DNA of 50,050 nt, taken from NCBI GenBank assembly GCA_964596695.1, contig CAZQVE010000007.1, positions 1-50,050 on the forward strand. The letters run 5' to 3'. The notes beneath the pieces were generated by a model. That model was not told the DNA's origin. It saw only the letters and a program-made list of their open reading frames with translations, and did not search any database. This document shows positions 1 to 7,310 of this stretch, piece after piece (positions within the stretch are counted from its first letter, which is position 1; every line of letters starts with the position of its first letter). The position numbers and the translations under genes were made by a program. The DNA is from UBA2112 sp964596695 (GTDB lineage Bacteria > Patescibacteriota > Saccharimonadia > Saccharimonadales > Saccharimonadaceae).

Positions 1-216
1 GGCATACAGTTACGGACACCTGTCGAGATGTTGCAAAGGTCCTGAGTTCTCTACGTAGTTGTACAGAGGAGAGAACTATCGGCTAAAGCCCCCGTCGCTT
101 GCTCATTTCTGACAAAAGTAAACTTTTTCAGAATTTCGCTGCACTGTGCGACCCTCCACTTCAAATTTGCTAAAGCAAATTTCGTGGAGATTCAAGTCAG
201 ACTAAGCAGTTACCAC
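1..216. other. Intergenic region with two inverted repeats, no gene recognised
   Basis: I see no convincing ORF or known RNA here. Two stem-loops are visible. One has arms AGTTCTCT (45-52) and AGAGAACT (70-77). The other has arms TCCAC and AAATTTGC pairing with GCAAATTT and GTGGA (155-188, loop TAAA). They lie downstream of the tRNA-Leu terminator, so they could belong to the 3' end of a gene outside the window. A partial structured RNA running off the left edge cannot be excluded. Confidence 0.4.
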
Positions 217-246
217 GAAAAAATCCCCAGCCTTTCGGCCGAGGAT
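217..246 (-). terminator. Rho-independent terminator of tRNA-Leu
   Basis: Read on the minus strand, ATCCTCGGCC and GGCTGGGGAT form a 10-bp stem with two G-U pairs and a GAAA tetraloop, followed directly by a run of Ts. It lies 7 nt beyond the CCA end of the tRNA-Leu gene, as expected for its terminator. A flanking CCACGAAAA/TTTTCGTGG inverted repeat lengthens the stem. Confidence 0.85.
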
Positions 247-253
247 CTTTTCG

Positions 254-340
254 TGGTACAGATGAGAGGACTTGAACCTCCACGCCCTTGCGGGCACTAG
301 CACCTGAAGCTAGCGCGTCTACCAATTCCGCCACATCTGC
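254..340 (-). tRNA. tRNA-Leu (anticodon CAG)
   Basis: The minus strand folds as an 87-nt class II tRNA. The acceptor GCAGATG pairs with CATCTGT, with a G-U at the first pair. The D-arm contains GGTAGACGC. The anticodon stem CTAGC/GCTAG encloses the loop TTCAGGT, giving anticodon CAG. There is a variable arm (TGCCCGCAAGGGCG) and the T-arm has GGTTCAAGTCC. The discriminator A and the CCA end are encoded. The long variable arm and the anticodon agree on leucine. It lies downstream of the membrane-protein gene on the same strand, separated by strong inverted repeats, and has its own terminator. Confidence 0.95.
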
Positions 341-351
341 GTGACCTTTTA

Positions 352-396
352 GGAGGGGCTCGCCCCTCCGTTTGTTCTCGAAGTGAATTCGAGAAC
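352..396. repeat. Tandem inverted repeats between tRNA-Leu and a membrane-protein gene
   Basis: Two palindromes lie side by side: GGAGGGG CTCG CCCCTCC (352-369) and GTTCTCGAA GTGAA TTCGAGAAC (374-396). A second CCCCTCCCCC tract at 401-410 could pair alternatively with the first arm. On the minus strand they follow the gene ending at 545 and precede the tRNA, so they may end that transcript or act as tRNA-leader structure. The 150 nt from 397 to 544 shows nothing else I recognise. Confidence 0.5.
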
Positions 397-544
397 TTCG
401 CCCCTCCCCCTAAAGCTCACTTGCGTTCGTTAGGGATTGGACACTTGCTTAAGACGTTCGCGTCTACGAATAATTTGCGTTTCACGCAGCCGCCACGTCT
501 GCTCTGCAAAGTATAGCCTATCAGGGGTGAATTCACAACTATGG

Positions 545-1351
545 TTACGAGGTTGTTGCGCTGATGAGGCTGGCTATGGCGGCGATAGCCACCGTAAAGA
601 CTACTAAAACCATTAAGATTGCAAAGGGTAGTACGAGTGTTACCCACGATAGCCAGTGTGCTTCGGGCTTTTTAGCCTTGGACTGATCAAATTGTTGATA
701 AAGGGTTGCGTTGACGCTCATTGAAACGATGCTACTGATTGCCCCGAGTGACAAGAGGTTGAACAAAGTGTGTGATGCGTAGGTGGTGATCCAGGCACCC
801 TTCGTGAGTCGTAAGCTTTCCTTGACGGCGGCGTTGCCGCGGAGATTCTTGCGTTCGTCAAAGAATGCCACACCTGCAAGACTGTAACGGACTGCCATAA
901 TGACGCCTGGAATAATGAAGAGAAGCGACCATAGCAGCACTTTGACGACAATGATGATCTGCAGCCACAAAAAGCTCCAGAGCCGCTCGAACGCCTCGCG
1001 AAAAGCGGTGCCGAGCGAAACTCTTTGACCGAGAGCGAGACGTGCAGAAGTATAGGCGGACACGCCGCCAAACAAGGCAAAGACCAATGCGAAGGCGAGT
1101 CCGATGATAAAACCAGACCCGGTGATAAGAACCCAGTCGCTAGGCGTCCAGCCGTTGACTGCAGTAACGAAATGATTAACGGAGATTTCTCCTGGATAAG
1201 GCGTAAAACTGTCGGTGAGTAGGGTGAAAAGAGATACGACAAGATAGAGAATGAATACGCCGCTTGCCAGGTTCGCTAGCAGGGTAATACCATTGCTGGC
1301 GATGAAAAAAGGGTTATTCTCGTAGCGATGCCTCGGAGATTTGTTTGCCAT
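545..1351 (-). CDS. Multi-pass membrane protein (DUF975/GPDPase membrane-domain-like)
   Basis: The 268-residue protein has about six hydrophobic helices, near residues 20-45, 75-100, 125-160, 195-210 and 235-265. The central block FIIPGVIMAVRYSLAG, followed by a conserved acidic/basic stretch and ESLRLTKGAW, resembles the repeated unit of DUF975 and glycerophosphodiester-phosphodiesterase membrane-domain proteins. Those proteins have no enzymatic motif, and their role is mostly unknown. The ATG follows AGAAGGA with 5-nt spacing. An extended -10 (TGTTATACT) lies about 22 nt upstream and is divergent from trmH. The family call rests on motif resemblance only; a function cannot be given. Confidence 0.75.
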   Translation of the reverse strand: MANKSPRHRYENNPFFIASNGITLLANLASGVFILYLVVSLFTLLTDSFTPYPGEISVNHFVTAVNGWTPSDWVLITGSGFIIGLAFALVFALFGGVSAYTSARLALGQRVSLGTAFREAFERLWSFLWLQIIIVVKVLLWSLLFIIPGVIMAVRYSLAGVAFFDERKNLRGNAAVKESLRLTKGAWITTYASHTLFNLLSLGAISSIVSMSVNATLYQQFDQSKAKKPEAHWLSWVTLVLPFAILMVLVVFTVAIAAIASLISATTS

Positions 1352-1373
1352 AAATATCCTTCTGGTTACTAAA

Positions 1374-1382
1374 AGTATAACA
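1374..1382 (-). promoter_or_regulatory. Extended -10 promoter of the membrane-protein gene
   Basis: On the minus strand TGTTATACT is an extended -10 about 22 nt before the ATG at 1351. It sits a few bases from the trmH -10 on the other strand, so the two genes share one compact divergent promoter region. No good -35 was seen. Confidence 0.5.
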
Positions 1383-1386
1383 CAAC

Positions 1387-1395
1387 TGCTAGACT
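1387..1395 (+). promoter_or_regulatory. Extended -10 of trmH, 6 nt from the start codon
   Basis: TGCTAGACT is followed by only six bases (GGAGAT) and then the ATG at 1402. The expected transcription start therefore falls on or next to the ATG, suggesting a leaderless mRNA. The GGAG in the gap would mostly be lost from such a transcript. Confidence 0.55.
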
Positions 1396-1401
1396 GGAGA
1401 T

Positions 1402-1941
1402 ATGGACAAAGAGGTTACGACTGAAAGCGACACGCGCAATGTCGTCGATGAATTCCGCGGTCAGAGCGTTGCGAAAATCAAAGAGACGCTCGATACAAGG
1501 CGCCATTCGCTGCATGTCGCTATTGAAAATCTCGAACGTGACTTCAATGCTGGTACGATTGTCAGAAGCGCCAACGCCTTCAATGCCGAAACCGTTCACG
1601 TCGTAGGGCGGCGACAATGGAACAAACGCGGCGCTATGGCGACTGATTTATATATGAACGTTGCGTATCATCCGACGGTAACGGATTTCGTAAAGGCCGT
1701 CGGTAATCGTCCGATTATCGGAATTGATAATATCGCGGGGAGCGTGCCGTTGCATGATTTTGTATTTCCGCAAGACGCCGTGCTGGTGTTCGGCAGCGAA
1801 GGCCCAGGACTGAGCGAAGAGATGGTTGGCGCTTGCCAGTCAGTCGTCGCAATCGAACAATTCGGTAGCACGCGATCGATTAATGTCGGCGTTGCCGCTG
1901 GAATAGCCATGTACGCGTGGCTACAGCAGCATGCACTGTAA
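1402..1941 (+). CDS. TrmH/SpoU-family RNA 2'-O-methyltransferase
   Basis: The 179-residue protein has the three SPOUT signatures that form the knotted SAM site. Motif 1 is N49-x-G51 with R55-S-A (NAGTIVRSANAF). Motif 2 is VLVFGSEGPGLS, residues 127-138. Motif 3 is STRSINVGVAAGIAMY, residues 156-171. Such enzymes methylate ribose 2'-OH groups in tRNA or rRNA. The short N-terminus lacks the extra RNA-binding domain of RlmB-type enzymes, so it resembles TrmH/TrmL-size proteins. The substrate cannot be told from sequence. It has its own probable leaderless promoter and is divergent from a membrane-protein gene. Confidence 0.88.
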   Translation: MDKEVTTESDTRNVVDEFRGQSVAKIKETLDTRRHSLHVAIENLERDFNAGTIVRSANAFNAETVHVVGRRQWNKRGAMATDLYMNVAYHPTVTDFVKAVGNRPIIGIDNIAGSVPLHDFVFPQDAVLVFGSEGPGLSEEMVGACQSVVAIEQFGSTRSINVGVAAGIAMYAWLQQHAL

Positions 1942-2006
1942 GTTTTTTCACATCAAGGTCTGGTATTTCCCTGAGAAAATAGATGTAGGATAACGGAGGA
2001 AATACT

Positions 2007-2957
2007 ATGCCAAGCATACACGGGGTGGCCAACCACATTAACTACATGCGCTCTAATTGGGTAATCGTGGCGGCCGGGTTCATCCTGGTGCTCGCGAGTA
2101 TCGCTGTCGGCGGCTCGCTGATACGAGCCGGCACTCAGGCGAATGCTGCTTCATATAGTGATTACTACGATAGTACATATGGATATGGCGACTCGTATTA
2201 TCCCAGCACATCGTATAGCAGTTATTACGATAATACGTACGGCAATAACGGTTCTTATAGCTCATACTATCCTACTAACTCGTATGGTAGTTACTATAAG
2301 AATACCTACGACAACTATCCAAGCTATAGCAGCAGTTACAGTAGCTACTATCCGTACTATTACAACAATTACTACCATCATAACCGATGCGATAGCGGCT
2401 GCGGTTCATACACGAACTACTACTCCAGCAACTACCCGTATTACTACGGCGGATACTACTACCGATACCCGCAAACGACGAGCTATTCGAAATACTACAG
2501 CAGCACTTATCCGTATTACTACAACGGCTACTACCATAAAGATCGGTGTAACAGCGGCTGTGGCTCGTATACCAATTACTATAGTAACTCGTACCCCTAC
2601 TACTACGGCGGCTATTACCACTCTAGCCCCAGCCCAAGCCCAAGCCCAAGCCCTGCACCAGTAACGAATAACAATAACAATACCAACAACAACAATTCAT
2701 CCGCGACGGCAAACGCATCAGCAAACGTGACTGTTACTCAAGCCGCTGCCTCGCCCAAGGCTCCTGTCGCCAAAACAGCATCGACCATCGTAAGTACGCC
2801 CGCCTCTTATCCTTCCGATCAGCTTGTACTACCAGAGACCGGCTCTGATTCTGACAATGCAGCTATGGGTATCCTCGGCTTGGGCAGCCTCGTGGGAGCA
2901 GGCACGGCGTACGTATCATCACGACGCGAATTGCTCCGCTCCGTTTTTAAACGCTGA
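2007..2957 (+). CDS. Tyrosine-rich cell-wall-anchored surface protein with LPETG signal
   Basis: The 316-residue protein has an N-terminal signal or anchor helix (residues 18-38), then ANAAS as a likely cleavage site. Residues 50-205 are extraordinarily rich in Tyr, Ser, Asn and Gly. They hold two near-identical repeats of about 38 residues (about 113-150 and 167-204), each with an RCxSGCGSYTNYY core and therefore two cysteines. A Ser-Pro repeat (207-217), an Asn/Thr stretch and an Ala/Thr/Pro linker follow, typical of wall-spanning segments. The end is a textbook sorting signal: LPETG at 275-279, a hydrophobic helix and an Arg/Lys tail. GGAGGA precedes the ATG with 6-nt spacing. The likely role is a sortase-anchored surface coat or adhesin; a candidate sortase is at 44832. 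Tyr-rich repeats could form dityrosine or aromatic contacts, which is inference. Confidence 0.85.
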   Translation: MPSIHGVANHINYMRSNWVIVAAGFILVLASIAVGGSLIRAGTQANAASYSDYYDSTYGYGDSYYPSTSYSSYYDNTYGNNGSYSSYYPTNSYGSYYKNTYDNYPSYSSSYSSYYPYYYNNYYHHNRCDSGCGSYTNYYSSNYPYYYGGYYYRYPQTTSYSKYYSSTYPYYYNGYYHKDRCNSGCGSYTNYYSNSYPYYYGGYYHSSPSPSPSPSPAPVTNNNNNTNNNNSSATANASANVTVTQAAASPKAPVAKTASTIVSTPASYPSDQLVLPETGSDSDNAAMGILGLGSLVGAGTAYVSSRRELLRSVFKR

Positions 2958-2984
2958 CTAGTATCAAACAGATAAAAATGCTAC

Positions 2985-2990
2985 TATAAT
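2985..2990 (+). promoter_or_regulatory. Consensus -10 of hisS, 6 nt from the start codon
   Basis: A perfect TATAAT is followed by CTGGTT and then the hisS ATG. Transcription should begin at the ATG, so the message is probably leaderless; no Shine-Dalgarno sequence is present. Confidence 0.65.
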
Positions 2991-2996
2991 CTGGTT

Positions 2997-4316
2997 ATGA
3001 GTACGCTCTCTCCCCTAGGTTATAAAGGCACCCGGGATTACTATCCCGAAGACAAACGAGTACAGAATTACATCTTTGACACATGGCAGAGGGTAGCAGA
3101 GCTTCATGGTTACCAGGAGTACGGCGCACCGCTCCTAGAGCCACTGGAAGTCTACACCGCCAAATCGGGTCAAGAGCTGGCCAGCGAGCAAACATACAGT
3201 TTTACTGACCGAGGTGACCGCACAGTTGCGATTCGCCCAGAGATGACGCCAAGCATTAGTCGTATGGTGGCCGCACGTCGCCAGGAGCTGGCTTATCCGG
3301 CTCGGCTCTACAGTATCGCTAACTTCATGCGCTACGAGCGCCCCCAGCGCGGTCGCGAGCGCGAGTTTTGGCAATTGAATGCAGATCTTTTCGGCGCCGA
3401 AGGCGTGTACGCCGACGCCGAGATTATCGAACTGGCATATGAAATCATGACCGCCTTTGGTGCGCGCGATGACATGTACGTGATACGCGTGAATAATCGC
3501 GACCTGATCAACCACATGATGACGGAATACCTAGGTCTGGACGCGGTTGGCGCGCAGCTTATGATCAAGCTGTTTGATCGCAAAGAAAAAATTTCTGTTG
3601 ATGACTTCGCCCAGCAGGCTGCTGAGATTTTTGGTAACGAGCAGGTGGACGAAGGGTTGGACAAGCTCAAGCGTCTAGTGGCCGCGTCTTCTGTTGAGGA
3701 GTTGCCCGCCGAGCTACAGGAGACTGGATTCGTGACGGAACTGAACGAACTGTTCGGCCGGTTGAAGCATGCTGGCGTCACTAACGTCAAGTTTGACATC
3801 ACGCTCATGCGCGGCCTTGATTACTACACGGGCATGGTGTTTGAGGTGTTCGACCTGCACCCGGACAACAATCGTGCGATGTTCGGCGGTGGTCGTTATG
3901 ATGGGCTCGTGGGCTTGTTTGGCGCCGAACCCGTGCCAACTGTCGGGTTCGCACCGGGACTAACGACGACAGAGTTGTTCTTGCGCTCGCACGATCTCCT
4001 GCCCGAACTTCGTTCTACGACGGAAGTCGGGGTTGTCGTTGTCGACGACAGCGTCCAGGCAGCGTTGGATGTGGCGCGCCAGTTGCGCAGCGAAGGTGTC
4101 TCTGTTGAGGTGGATACGACCGGGCGCAAACTCGACAAGCAGCTTAAAGCAGCTCTCAAAAAAGACGTTCCGTTCCTGCTCTTTATCGGCGCGAATGAGG
4201 TTCAACAAGGCGTCTATACGTTGAAAGAAACCGCCACGGCAAACGAAGAGAAGCTTGCCCTCGAACAAGTTGTCGGTCGCGTTAAAGACCGTCGTCAGTC
4301 TACAAGTACGCGCTAG
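2997..4316 (+). CDS. hisS: Histidyl-tRNA synthetase
   Basis: The 439-residue class II synthetase charges tRNA-His. It opens with the HisRS signature GTRDYYPED. Motif 2 has RYERPQRGREREFWQLN. The HisRS-specific box RGLDYYTG is at 272-279, and the anticodon-binding domain fills the last 100 residues (GVVVVDDSVQAALDVARQLR region). Length matches bacterial HisRS. The motif-3 region reads GFAPGLTTTELFL (from 317), whereas the family form I know best is GFAxGLERL; the usual motif-3 arginine is therefore not at its standard place. The gene stands alone and probably lacks a 5' UTR. No terminator is obvious before the next gene. Confidence 0.95.
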   Translation: MSTLSPLGYKGTRDYYPEDKRVQNYIFDTWQRVAELHGYQEYGAPLLEPLEVYTAKSGQELASEQTYSFTDRGDRTVAIRPEMTPSISRMVAARRQELAYPARLYSIANFMRYERPQRGREREFWQLNADLFGAEGVYADAEIIELAYEIMTAFGARDDMYVIRVNNRDLINHMMTEYLGLDAVGAQLMIKLFDRKEKISVDDFAQQAAEIFGNEQVDEGLDKLKRLVAASSVEELPAELQETGFVTELNELFGRLKHAGVTNVKFDITLMRGLDYYTGMVFEVFDLHPDNNRAMFGGGRYDGLVGLFGAEPVPTVGFAPGLTTTELFLRSHDLLPELRSTTEVGVVVVDDSVQAALDVARQLRSEGVSVEVDTTGRKLDKQLKAALKKDVPFLLFIGANEVQQGVYTLKETATANEEKLALEQVVGRVKDRRQSTSTR

Positions 4317-4396
4317 TAGATTTTTTACTGCCTGCCACAGAGAAAGCTCATATCATAATAAGTACCCAGGGGTTTCCAGCCGAAGGAGGTGTGGAA

Positions 4397-4666
4397 ATGG
4401 TAAAGATAGCAGCGATGAAAGTCGCGACTCTGGGAGTTCTCGGCGCCGGCCTGTTTGTAGGCGGTTCCGTGATTGCCGCGGTGAATGCACCGACGGCGGA
4501 AGCAGACGGTTGCAGTAGTGGTACCGTACCGACGACCAGTTGGTCGGTGTGCGATTACGGGTATCTACCCGATGGCAGCCATACGCACTGTGATGCTGTT
4601 TTCGTCTTAGGGTTTGGCGGATGGAACTGTTATCCAGTACCTCCGCCTCCGCCACCTGCCCCCTAG
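4397..4666 (+). CDS. Small secreted proline-tailed protein, unknown function
   Basis: The 89-residue protein is not one I recognise. A signal peptide (hydrophobic stretch from about 8 to 30) ends in a likely AEA|D cleavage site. The mature part has four cysteines (near residues 38, 50, 64 and 77), suited to two disulfides, and ends in a run of prolines (PVPPPPPPAP). The ATG at 4397 was chosen over the GTG at 4391 because AAGGAGGT (4383-4390) is spaced 6 nt from the ATG and abuts the GTG. A strong terminator follows. The next gene is of the same style, so both may be export-pathway surface factors. Confidence 0.7.
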   Translation: MVKIAAMKVATLGVLGAGLFVGGSVIAAVNAPTAEADGCSSGTVPTTSWSVCDYGYLPDGSHTHCDAVFVLGFGGWNCYPVPPPPPPAP

Positions 4667-4705
4667 CGGGTGTGGTGGTTCGTCGGCTACTCGGATCCGA
4701 GAACC

Positions 4706-4747
4706 GCTCCGTGCCCCGCCGCGTTATGCGTCGGCGGGACACGGAGC
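4706..4747 (+). terminator. Terminator after the small secreted gene
   Basis: GCTCCGTG pairs with CACGGAGC, enclosing a C/A mismatch and a second stem CCCGCCG/CGGCGGG. A short ATTTT tract follows. The 3' arm (GGGACACGGAGC) resembles those of the terminators at 5189, 44293, 48653 and 49719. Confidence 0.8.
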
Positions 4748-4861
4748 ATTTTCCATATACACACACCCCTGTTAAATTAGTAATTTTTTTAACATTTGAT
4801 ATGCCCGCTGTCAGTGATAATAGTAAGTGCCAGATTCTTCGATCGAGAGGAGGTGATTCCC

Positions 4862-5173
4862 GTGATTCGGAGGATGAAAAAGATTGCGGTCTCGACCATG
4901 ATCGCTGGCGCACTTGGAGCTGTCACTCTGGGTATCACCTCGCCAACGGCGAGCGCAAATCCCTGGGGCGGCTGCGGTTTCGGCAATGTCGGTGTCAACT
5001 ACAACTACCACGGTAGCAACTGCGGACATCGAGTGTGGAAAGGCGGTCCTGCCGGACTTCCACCTGTTCTCGTGCCTATTCAGCAGGTGAACTGGCGTTG
5101 GGACTGGCGCTGTGAAAACGGTCGCTGGGACTGGTACCTGAATCCACCCTGGTACGGCGCTCACCCCTGGTGA
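4862..5173 (+). CDS. Small secreted Trp/Gly-rich protein, unknown function
   Basis: The 103-residue protein has a signal peptide (MKKIAVSTMIAG core) with a likely TASA|NP cleavage. The mature chain is short and rich in Trp, Gly, Asn, Tyr and Pro (for example VNWRWDWRCENGRWDWYL), with three cysteines. The GTG at 4862 is preferred because AGAGGAGGTGATT, almost a full complement of the 16S 3' end, lies just upstream. The in-frame ATG at 4874 has GGAGG directly against it. It follows another tiny secreted gene with its own terminator and is itself followed by one, so the two are separate units. The function is unknown. Confidence 0.7.
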   Translation: MIRRMKKIAVSTMIAGALGAVTLGITSPTASANPWGGCGFGNVGVNYNYHGSNCGHRVWKGGPAGLPPVLVPIQQVNWRWDWRCENGRWDWYLNPPWYGAHPW

Positions 5174-5188
5174 TGACGCTCCAAGAAC

Positions 5189-5229
5189 ACCCCGTGCTCC
5201 CGCTGCTCAGTCAGAGCGGGACACGGGGT
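5189..5229 (+). terminator. Terminator after the Trp-rich secreted gene
   Basis: ACCCCGTG pairs with CACGGGGT and TCCCGCT with AGCGGGA, with one bulged C and a 10-nt loop, followed by CTTCCTTT. It has the same GGGACACGG 3' arm as the terminator at 4706. Confidence 0.8.
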
Positions 5230-5235
5230 CTTCCT

Positions 5236-5264
5236 TTGCGTGTATCTGTTGTGTCTGATATAGT
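5236..5264 (+). promoter_or_regulatory. Promoter of tig (TTGCGT-N17-TATAGT)
   Basis: TTGCGT (5236-5241), a 17-bp spacer and TATAGT (5259-5264) lie 9 nt before the tig ATG. The predicted 5' UTR is at most 2-3 nt and there is no Shine-Dalgarno sequence, so the transcript is probably leaderless or nearly so. Confidence 0.6.
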
Positions 5265-5273
5265 AGTCCGAGT

Positions 5274-6548
5274 ATGAAATCCACCATAAAACACTTATCC
5301 GATACCAAAGTTGCCGTTACGATTACTGTCGGCAAACAAGAGCTTGCCGACGCCGAGAAGGTTGCGTTGACGAAGCTTGCCAAGACTGTGAAGGCTCCCG
5401 GCTTTCGCAAGGGCAAAGTCCCAGCAAGCGTCGCTGCGAAGCACGTTGACCTGAACGCACTCGCGCAACAAACGCTTGATGACGCGCTTAGTAAAGCTGT
5501 CTCACAGACCTTCACGGAGCAGAACATCCAAGCGCTCGACCGCCCGCAGGTAGAGGTGAAGAAATTCGTGCCTGGCCAGGAGCTGGAATTCGTTGCTGAG
5601 GTCGAAGTTATACCTGAGATAAAACTAGGCAGTTACAAGAAACTTGGAGTCAAGAGGGTTGTCGCAAAAGTTGCTGTTGCTGATATTGATGACGTTATCG
5701 AACGAATGCGTAAAGGTTTCGCCGAGCGCAAGGAAGTTAAGCGTGCTGCTAAAGATGGGGATGAAACAGTTATTGACTTCGAAGGTAAACGCGATGGCGT
5801 CGCGTTTGATGGCGGTAGCGCCAAAGACTACACATTAACGCTTGGTTCGAACCAGTTTATCCCTGGCTTTGAAGAGGCGCTCGTCGGTCACAAAGCCGGT
5901 GAGGAATTTGATGTGCCGTTGACGTTTCCGAAGGATTATCACGCAGAGTCTCTCGCCGGGCAAAAAGTTGTCTTTACTGTCAAGTTGAAGGCTGTAAAGG
6001 AAGTTGTTTTACCCGAGGTAGATGATAAGTTTGCCGCTAAGGCTGGTCCGTTCAAGACCGTCAAGGAACTGAAAGATGATATAAAGCGCGAGCTGACGGC
6101 ATCACGCGAACGCGAGGCTGATGACAAGTTTAAAGACGAGCTAATTACTAAATTGACAGAGGTCAGTAAGGTGCCGGTACCGGAGATTCTTGCAGCAGAT
6201 CAAGCGCGCTCAATCGAACAAGATATGACGCAGAATCTAGCCTACCAGGGTCTAACGCTTGACAACTACTTGGGCAGTAAGAAGCTGACCCGTGAGGAAT
6301 GGCAGGCTGGTGAGGTGCATGATGCTGCAGTACGCCGGGTCAAGGCTGGCCTGGTACTGGCCGAGCTAAGCAAGGCTGAGAAGGTGACTGCGACCAATGA
6401 AGAGCTGGCCGCTAAGATCAACCAATACCAAGAGCAATACGGTAAGCAGTCCGGCCAAGACTTTACGTCACCTGAACTCCAACGAGATATTGCCAACCGT
6501 CTGTTGACCGACAAGACGATTGACCGCCTCGTCGAACTAAACGCCTAG
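5274..6548 (+). CDS. tig: Trigger factor, ribosome-associated chaperone/prolyl isomerase
   Basis: The 424-residue protein has the three trigger-factor domains. The N-terminal ribosome-binding domain carries the signature GFRKGKVP near residue 43, which docks on L23 at the exit tunnel. An FKBP-type PPIase domain spans about 155-240 (DETVIDFEGKRDG, FIPGFEEALVG). A long helical C-terminal chaperone domain follows. Length is normal for the family. It is upstream of clpP, a common bacterial neighbourhood (tig-clpP), but clpP has its own HrcA-type operator. It likely captures nascent chains leaving the ribosome. Confidence 0.95.
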   Translation: MKSTIKHLSDTKVAVTITVGKQELADAEKVALTKLAKTVKAPGFRKGKVPASVAAKHVDLNALAQQTLDDALSKAVSQTFTEQNIQALDRPQVEVKKFVPGQELEFVAEVEVIPEIKLGSYKKLGVKRVVAKVAVADIDDVIERMRKGFAERKEVKRAAKDGDETVIDFEGKRDGVAFDGGSAKDYTLTLGSNQFIPGFEEALVGHKAGEEFDVPLTFPKDYHAESLAGQKVVFTVKLKAVKEVVLPEVDDKFAAKAGPFKTVKELKDDIKRELTASREREADDKFKDELITKLTEVSKVPVPEILAADQARSIEQDMTQNLAYQGLTLDNYLGSKKLTREEWQAGEVHDAAVRRVKAGLVLAELSKAEKVTATNEELAAKINQYQEQYGKQSGQDFTSPELQRDIANRLLTDKTIDRLVELNA

Positions 6549-6584
6549 CGGCTGTATGTAGTAGGGCGAAGCCCTCTCCTGTAA

Positions 6585-6611
6585 TTAGCACTCTGTTGAC
6601 GTGAGTGCTAA
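6585..6611 (+). promoter_or_regulatory. CIRCE element (HrcA operator) of clpP
   Basis: TTAGCACTC, nine bases (TGTTGACGT) and GAGTGCTAA form a perfect match to the CIRCE consensus bound by the heat-shock repressor HrcA. It covers the -35 hexamer and the start of the spacer of the clpP promoter, so bound HrcA would block polymerase. Confidence 0.93.
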
Positions 6612-6625
6612 TTTTGCAGTATACT
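6596..6625 (+). promoter_or_regulatory. Promoter of clpP (TTGACG-N18-TATACT)
   Basis: TTGACG (6596-6601) lies inside CIRCE and TATACT (6620-6625) is 6 nt before the ATG at 6632. Transcription should begin at or beside the start codon, so the heat-shock message looks leaderless. Confidence 0.75.
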
Positions 6626-6631
6626 CGTAAT

Positions 6632-7228
6632 ATGAGCAAACCAACGAACTATTTGGTCCCAACCGTTATTGAGCAAACAAGCGATGGCGAACGCGCCTTC
6701 GATATCTACAGCCGTCTACTAAATGAACGCATTATCTTTCTTGGTGAAGACGTCAACGAGCACACCGCCAATGTGGTTGTCGCGCAGCTACTGCACCTCG
6801 CCTATGAAGATTCTAAAAAGGACATCAAGCTCTATATTAATAGCCCCGGTGGTAGCGTCTATGATGGTTTTGCCATCTACGACACTATCCAGTACATTGC
6901 GCCGGACGTACAGACAATCGGCATTGGTGTCCAAGCGAGCATGGGTGCTTTCCTGCTATCAAGCGGTACCAAGGGTAAGCGTTTCGTGCTGCCCAACAGC
7001 CGTCTTATGATTCACCAACCATCCAGCGGTACGCAGGGTAAGATATCCGACCAGGAGATTACGCTTCGCGAAGGACTATTTCTCAAACAACGTCTAAACG
7101 AAATATTGGCGAAGAATACCGGGCAGAAGCTCAGTAAGGTCGAGAAAGACACCGATCGTGACTTTTGGATGGGCGCTAAAGAAGCCGTCGAATACGGCTT
7201 GGTCGATGAGGTTATAACTAAGGCGTGA
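6632..7228 (+). CDS. clpP: ATP-dependent Clp protease proteolytic subunit
   Basis: The 198-residue serine peptidase degrades unfolded proteins fed by Clp/HSP100 ATPases as a tetradecamer. The catalytic triad is visible as Ser103 (QASMGAF), His128 (LMIHQP) and Asp177 (DTDRDFW). The oxyanion-hole region SPGGSVYDG is at 71-79. I start at the ATG at 6632, 6 nt after TATACT. Upstream in-frame starts would lie inside the promoter. A CIRCE operator implies HrcA-controlled heat-shock expression. A strong hairpin terminator follows directly. Confidence 0.97.
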   Translation: MSKPTNYLVPTVIEQTSDGERAFDIYSRLLNERIIFLGEDVNEHTANVVVAQLLHLAYEDSKKDIKLYINSPGGSVYDGFAIYDTIQYIAPDVQTIGIGVQASMGAFLLSSGTKGKRFVLPNSRLMIHQPSSGTQGKISDQEITLREGLFLKQRLNEILAKNTGQKLSKVEKDTDRDFWMGAKEAVEYGLVDEVITKA

Positions 7229-7235
7229 ACCTACT

Positions 7236-7278
7236 AAACAAATAAATAAGAGCCCTCTGGGCTCTTATTTATTTGTTT
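7236..7278. terminator. Terminator of clpP
   Basis: Twenty-base arms (AAACAAATAAATAAGAGCCC and its complement) around a TCT loop form a very long perfect hairpin. The GC-rich tip with flanking T/A tracts makes it usable in both directions. Confidence 0.9.
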
Positions 7279-7310
7279 ATACGAAGTTGTAGCGAAAAGC
7301 ATAAAAACTA

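Noticed and set aside
1..216. Possible tmRNA or RNase P RNA fragment
   Set aside because: No conserved core of either RNA could be found on either strand.
2143..2664. Long alternative frame rich in Thr/Ile inside the Tyr-rich gene
   Set aside because: It mirrors the TAC/TAT repeat codons of the real gene and has no ribosome site or sensible protein features.
6605..6631. Upstream GTG start for clpP adding nine residues
   Set aside because: It lies within the operator/promoter region, so it would not be on the transcript.
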